Under the pieces are notes generated by a model, which saw only the letters and a program-made list of their open reading frames with translations, was not told the origin of the DNA and did not search any database. This document shows positions 60,863-64,000 of a stretch of DNA of 64,000 nucleotides, one piece after another; the stretch's first letter is position 1; the number at the start of each line of letters is the position of its first letter. The translations under genes and the position numbers were made by a program. The stretch is from Tritrichomonas musculus. Its lineage: Eukaryota > Parabasalia > Tritrichomonadida > Tritrichomonadidae. The stretch lies in NCBI GenBank assembly GCA_039105265.1, contig JAPFFF010000055.1, forward strand, positions 806,001-870,000, written 5' to 3'.

Positions 60863-60918
60863 AAAAAGAAAAAATATTTTTATTTTTTGATAATTTAATG
60901 AAAAATCAAAAATAAACA

Positions 60919-61442
60919 ATGTCAGAAAATGCAGTAAAGAAAGTTGTCGAGGCAGTTGGAGCAGCAGCAGAAGCAGGTGCAGCAGCAAAAGGACCACCAC
61001 TACCTAAATTTAAACCTATAAATAAGAAAGCAGGAACAGTAAGAAAAAACAAGGGCCACCACTACCAAAATTTAAACCTATAAATAAGAAAGCAGGGACA
61101 GTTAAGAAAAAAACCACAGCTGCACCAAAAAGACGTCAAGCAGCAGCAGCAATGGATTTATCTCATAGATCAAAAGAAGAATTGCAAGCTTTCTGTTTGG
61201 CCCAAAAAATTCGTATTGAACCAACTTATACCAAGGAAAAATTAGAAAATCTTATTCAACGTTGGGCTAAAACAGGATATACAAATCCAAAAAGAGCAAG
61301 TGCAAAACCACCAAAGGCACCAAAGGCACCAAAAATGACGAAAAGTGGAAAACCAAGAAAAACAAGATCAGATAAAGGAAAAACACATAAGACAAGACCA
61401 AATAGAGTTGCAAGACTTTATTATGGCCCAAAAGAAAAATAA
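60919..61442 (+). pseudogene. basic SAP-like Polinton gene region (fossil, broken)
   Basis: The left part encodes an Ala-rich start (MSENAVKKVVEAVGAAAEAG) and contains a duplicated stretch (LPKFKPINKKAGTV). The right ORF (61152-61442, 96 residues) has a SAP/HeH-like helix pair, LSHRSKEELQAFCLAQKIRI..TYTKEKLENLIQRW, and a very basic tail. About one break. Likely a DNA-binding core-type protein. Confidence 0.5.
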
Positions 61443-61471
61443 ATAAATCATAATTATTTTTACAAGTATAA

Positions 61472-63632
61472 ATGTCAAAAAAAGTAAATACAAAACGATC
61501 AAATACAACACCAGAAGCGAAAAAATTAATGAAACAAATATCAAATGCCAAAATGAGAACAGATGTTGGAAAAGGAGATAGTTATTCTTTTACTGACGAT
61601 AGATATTATAGAATCAAAACAGTTGATAATTTGGTTCATGTAATCAAAGGAGTTCATGAATATGTTTTTACTCCAAGAGAATGGGCAAAAAGGAAAAAAG
61701 GAACAAAAATTGTAGCTCAAGAAGTCAAAAAAGCTCATTCTGATGACCTGAATGCAGCATTAGCTTGGAAACGAAAAAAGAAAGCAGGAGAGAAAAAACA
61801 AGAGAAGATGGAATGGGTACTCAAAGGAGGAATTCCACCACAGTTACAGTCGAAAGTTGAGCCAAAGCCAAAAAAGGCGAAAGAAAATGAGCCAAAGCCA
61901 AAAAAGGCGAAAGAAAATGAGCCAAAGCCAAAAAAGGCGAAAGAAAATGAGCCAAAGCCAAAAAAGGCGAAAGAAAATGAGCCAAAGCCAAAAAAGGCGA
62001 AAGAAAATGAGCCAAAGCCAAAAAGAACAAGAGCAAATGTTCCTAGAGCAAAAGATTTTGTTGATGCGAAAGAGAAGAAAAGATTAGATAAAATAAATAA
62101 AATGATAGCTAAATATGGTGAAATACCAAAAGCTAAAAGAATTGAAAAATTACAAAAATTAGGATATAATGTAGATAACAATACAGATGACGAAAAATTA
62201 AATATCTGGTTACATGAAGCAGATTGTATTCAAAAAGGTAAATATCGATATTTATCTTATGGAACTTTATTTAATACAATTCAATCAAAAAAATTTCAAA
62301 AAATTCAACTTAATCCAATTCCACCAGATGCAACAAGAATGGATTTAGTTCAAACAATGTATGATATAGCAAAAGGGAAATTTGGTAAAGAAGTAAAAAA
62401 GACGAAGACAAGAGCAAATGTTCCTAGAGCAAAAGATTTTGTTGATGCGAAAGAGAAGAAACAAACAAAAAAGAATTCTCAAAAATGGGACTCATTGAGT
62501 AAAAATGATTTGTTTGATTTATTGAATCAAAATGGATATTTTGTCAATTTTAATTTATCGAAACAAGAATTAATTAAGCAATGTAAAGATAATGGAATAA
62601 CCATGCCAAAACAAAAACAACAGAGAAAACCAAAACCGAAAAAGGCGAAAGAAAATGAGCCAAAACCGAGAAAACCGCTATCTGAAGCAAAACAAAGAAA
62701 TCAAGAATTGAGAGAAAAATATAAAGGAATTAAAATTGATAGTCTTCGAAGATTGTTAAGAAGAAATGGTATTGATTTTAATGAAACAATGAAAAGAAAA
62801 GATATTATTGAATTAATTGAATCAAATAATCTAGTATATAAAAAGAGAGAAAGAAAACAAAAACCAATAACCGAAACAAATGAGGCAGTAGGAACACCCA
62901 TTCCTCCACCTCCACCACCAGTGAGCGTTAGCGAACCCAATCCACCAATAACAGAAACAAATGATGCAGTTGGTACTCAAACTCAAAGACCTCCGTTATC
63001 TAATCGATCACAATATGCTCAAACAATAATGAAAAGATTAAATGGGGAAAAAAAAATTCCAGGAACAGAATAATCACAAAGAAATATGAACCGAAAAAAA
63101 TAAATTTACCTAACGTAGTTCATGTAAATCTTCCAATACAAAAACCAGAACCAAAACAAAAACAAAAACAAGTTATTACAACTCTTCCAAATAGTGAGAA
63201 ATTCAAACAAAATATTATTCAAGATTCAATAAAACCAACAAAAACGGTTCAAAAAGAGTCACCGTTAAGAACTCAATATGATGATAATCCTGAATTTTAT
63301 GATAATTATTTCGATAATCCACAATCTGATTTTGAAGATAATTATTTTGATAATCCACCATCTGAATTACCAAAACAAGAACCAATAGTCGAAATTGATT
63401 ATAATTATGTTCCAATTGAAGATGATCTGAGAATAACCAATTCAACTGATCCACCAAAACAAAAACAAAAACCAAAACAAAAAGGAAAATGGAGGTCCAA
63501 AGATGAGATATATAATGAGATGGTCAAGAAATTAGAAAGGAAAGGAATTCCAATTCCTGAAGGTGCAACTATCAAACAATTAAAAGATTTAGATAAAACG
63601 GTTAAAGGGCAATCTGGTCGACCAAAAAAATA
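61472..63632 (+). pseudogene. large basic Polinton gene region with repeated HeH/SAP-like motifs (fossil, broken)
   Basis: The main ORF (61472-63073, 533 residues) has a small N-terminal domain (YYRIKTVDNLVHVIKGVHEYVF), five perfect EPKPKKAKEN repeats, then three helix-extended-helix-like units (LQKLGYNVDNNTDDEKLNIWL; LFDLLNQNGYFVNFNLSKQE; LRRLLRRNGIDFNETMKRKD) joined by basic linkers, and a Pro-rich end. Sequence with similar K/Q/P-rich style continues to 63632. About one break. HeH/SAP units bind DNA; a core or anchoring role is inferred. Confidence 0.55.
61858..62035 (+). repeat. 30-bp tandem repeat, five perfect copies
   Basis: GAGCCAAAGCCAAAAAAGGC plus GAAAGAAAAT repeats exactly five times with a sixth, diverged copy. 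In frame (10 codons, EPKPKKAKEN), so it is a coding repeat. Confidence 0.9.
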
Positions 63633-63633
63633 A

Positions 63634-63870
63634 ATGAAAGGTCAACGATATGTACACAAGTCAAAGTGGAAAATAATTTGGGTTATTGACGATGATGGTT
63701 CTAGAAAACCGTTTCTTCTTGATGAAAAAGGTTCATTGGCATTGATGTATTTTCCAAAGAATGAAAATAGAAATCTTCGAAAAGAAATACAAAAAATATA
63801 TCCCAAAAAAACACTTCATCCAATTGGACCAATTCGATTTCATGATTTTAGAAATCAAGATAAAGGTTGA
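63634..63870 (+). CDS. small basic Polinton protein
   Basis: 78 residues (MKGQRYVHKSKWKIIWVIDDDGSRKPFLLDEKGSLALMYF...), beta-rich N-terminal half, unknown. Starts directly after the preceding stop (TAAATG). Confidence 0.5.
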   Translation: MKGQRYVHKSKWKIIWVIDDDGSRKPFLLDEKGSLALMYFPKNENRNLRKEIQKIYPKKTLHPIGPIRFHDFRNQDKG

Positions 63871-63965
63871 AATATTGGCTTATTAATAATATTTGGATCT
63901 TTTCTTGGATTTAATAAGACTGCTGGTTTAGCACTAATTTTTTTATTAAAACTTCCAAATGCCAT
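63855..63965 (-). CDS. possible 36-residue protein
   Basis: MAFGSFNKKISAKPAVLLNP.. to a TGA at 63857-63855, overlapping the tail of the plus gene by 16 bases. AGTCATTTTTTTAAAAATAA on the minus strand just upstream fits an initiator. Short, so uncertain; could be the start of a convergent gene set from the right. Confidence 0.35.
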   Translation of the reverse strand: MAFGSFNKKISAKPAVLLNPRKDPNIINKPIFQPLS

Positions 63966-64000
63966 TCTTTTTATTTATTTTTAAAAAAATGACTTTATCA

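Larger units (their letters stand above)
42430..64000. mobile_element. Maverick/Polinton element, left 21.6 kb
   Basis: Diagnostic parts are an rve integrase (46187-47575 -) and a protein-primed family B polymerase (56613-59996 +). Accessory parts are an SF3 helicase, a KilA-N protein and about 20 small proteins. The left end is placed at AGTAGTTATATATTTGCC (42430): Polinton termini typically begin with AG, and a GC-richer, non-coding stretch typical of a terminal repeat follows. The right end is beyond the window, so the terminal repeat and 6-bp target duplication cannot be checked. Most frames are open, which suggests a recent insertion, yet about three or four breaks are visible, so this copy is not whole. 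Confidence 0.9.

Noticed and set aside
61858-62035. Regular 30-bp repeats as a CRISPR-like array
   Set aside because: Copies are directly adjacent without spacers, are in frame and encode EPKPKKAKEN; eukaryotic context.

Overview
The window is AT-rich nuclear DNA of a parabasalid (trichomonad) protist; the mix of families points to a Tritrichomonas-like genome more than to Trichomonas vaginalis, but species cannot be settled by eye. Evidence: BspA-like TpLRR surface proteins, DUF3447/ankyrin proteins, kinase-like plus Sel1 fusions, very large Cys-rich surface proteins with a shared membrane anchor, no convincing introns, genes that begin a few bases after TCA(Y)TTT initiators and end in TAAATAAA-type signals, and a Maverick/Polinton element.

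Layout. 1-15 kb: an ankyrin gene fragment, several inverted-repeat (MITE-like) elements, a giant BspA-like surface protein gene (3933-10091) cut by one in-frame stop, decayed DUF3447 copies, and a tRNA-Gly(GCC). 15-26 kb: two DUF3447 genes on the minus strand, one continuing into Sel1 repeats and one into BspA leucine-rich repeats with four membrane segments; each is split into two overlapping ORFs at the equivalent place. Then a probable pseudokinase with eight Sel1 repeats and an orphan coiled-coil gene. 27-34 kb: one 2112-codon Cys-rich repeat membrane protein whose anchor matches that of the BspA-like protein. 34-42 kb: a decayed gene, a second MITE carrying the same GC-rich core as one at 1.8 kb, a fragment of a Polinton structural-type gene ending in a 51-base A tract, an orphan membrane protein, and 3.4 kb without recognisable genes.

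42.43 kb to the right edge: the left 21.6 kb of a Maverick/Polinton. It carries an rve integrase, an SF3-type helicase, a KilA-N protein, a protein-primed family B DNA polymerase, many small coiled-coil or membrane proteins, a duplicated-domain surface protein, and very basic SAP/HeH-like proteins near the right edge. Capsid, maturation protease and packaging ATPase genes are not seen and may lie beyond the window. Most reading frames are open, so the copy looks young, but it is not intact (about three or four breaks in the visible part). Its left and middle genes share a compact promoter made of a Myb-like box (AACGG/AACCG), usually TTTTGACA, and an initiator TCAYTTTT just before the ATG, often shared by divergent genes; the right-hand basic genes lack it, which suggests two expression classes.
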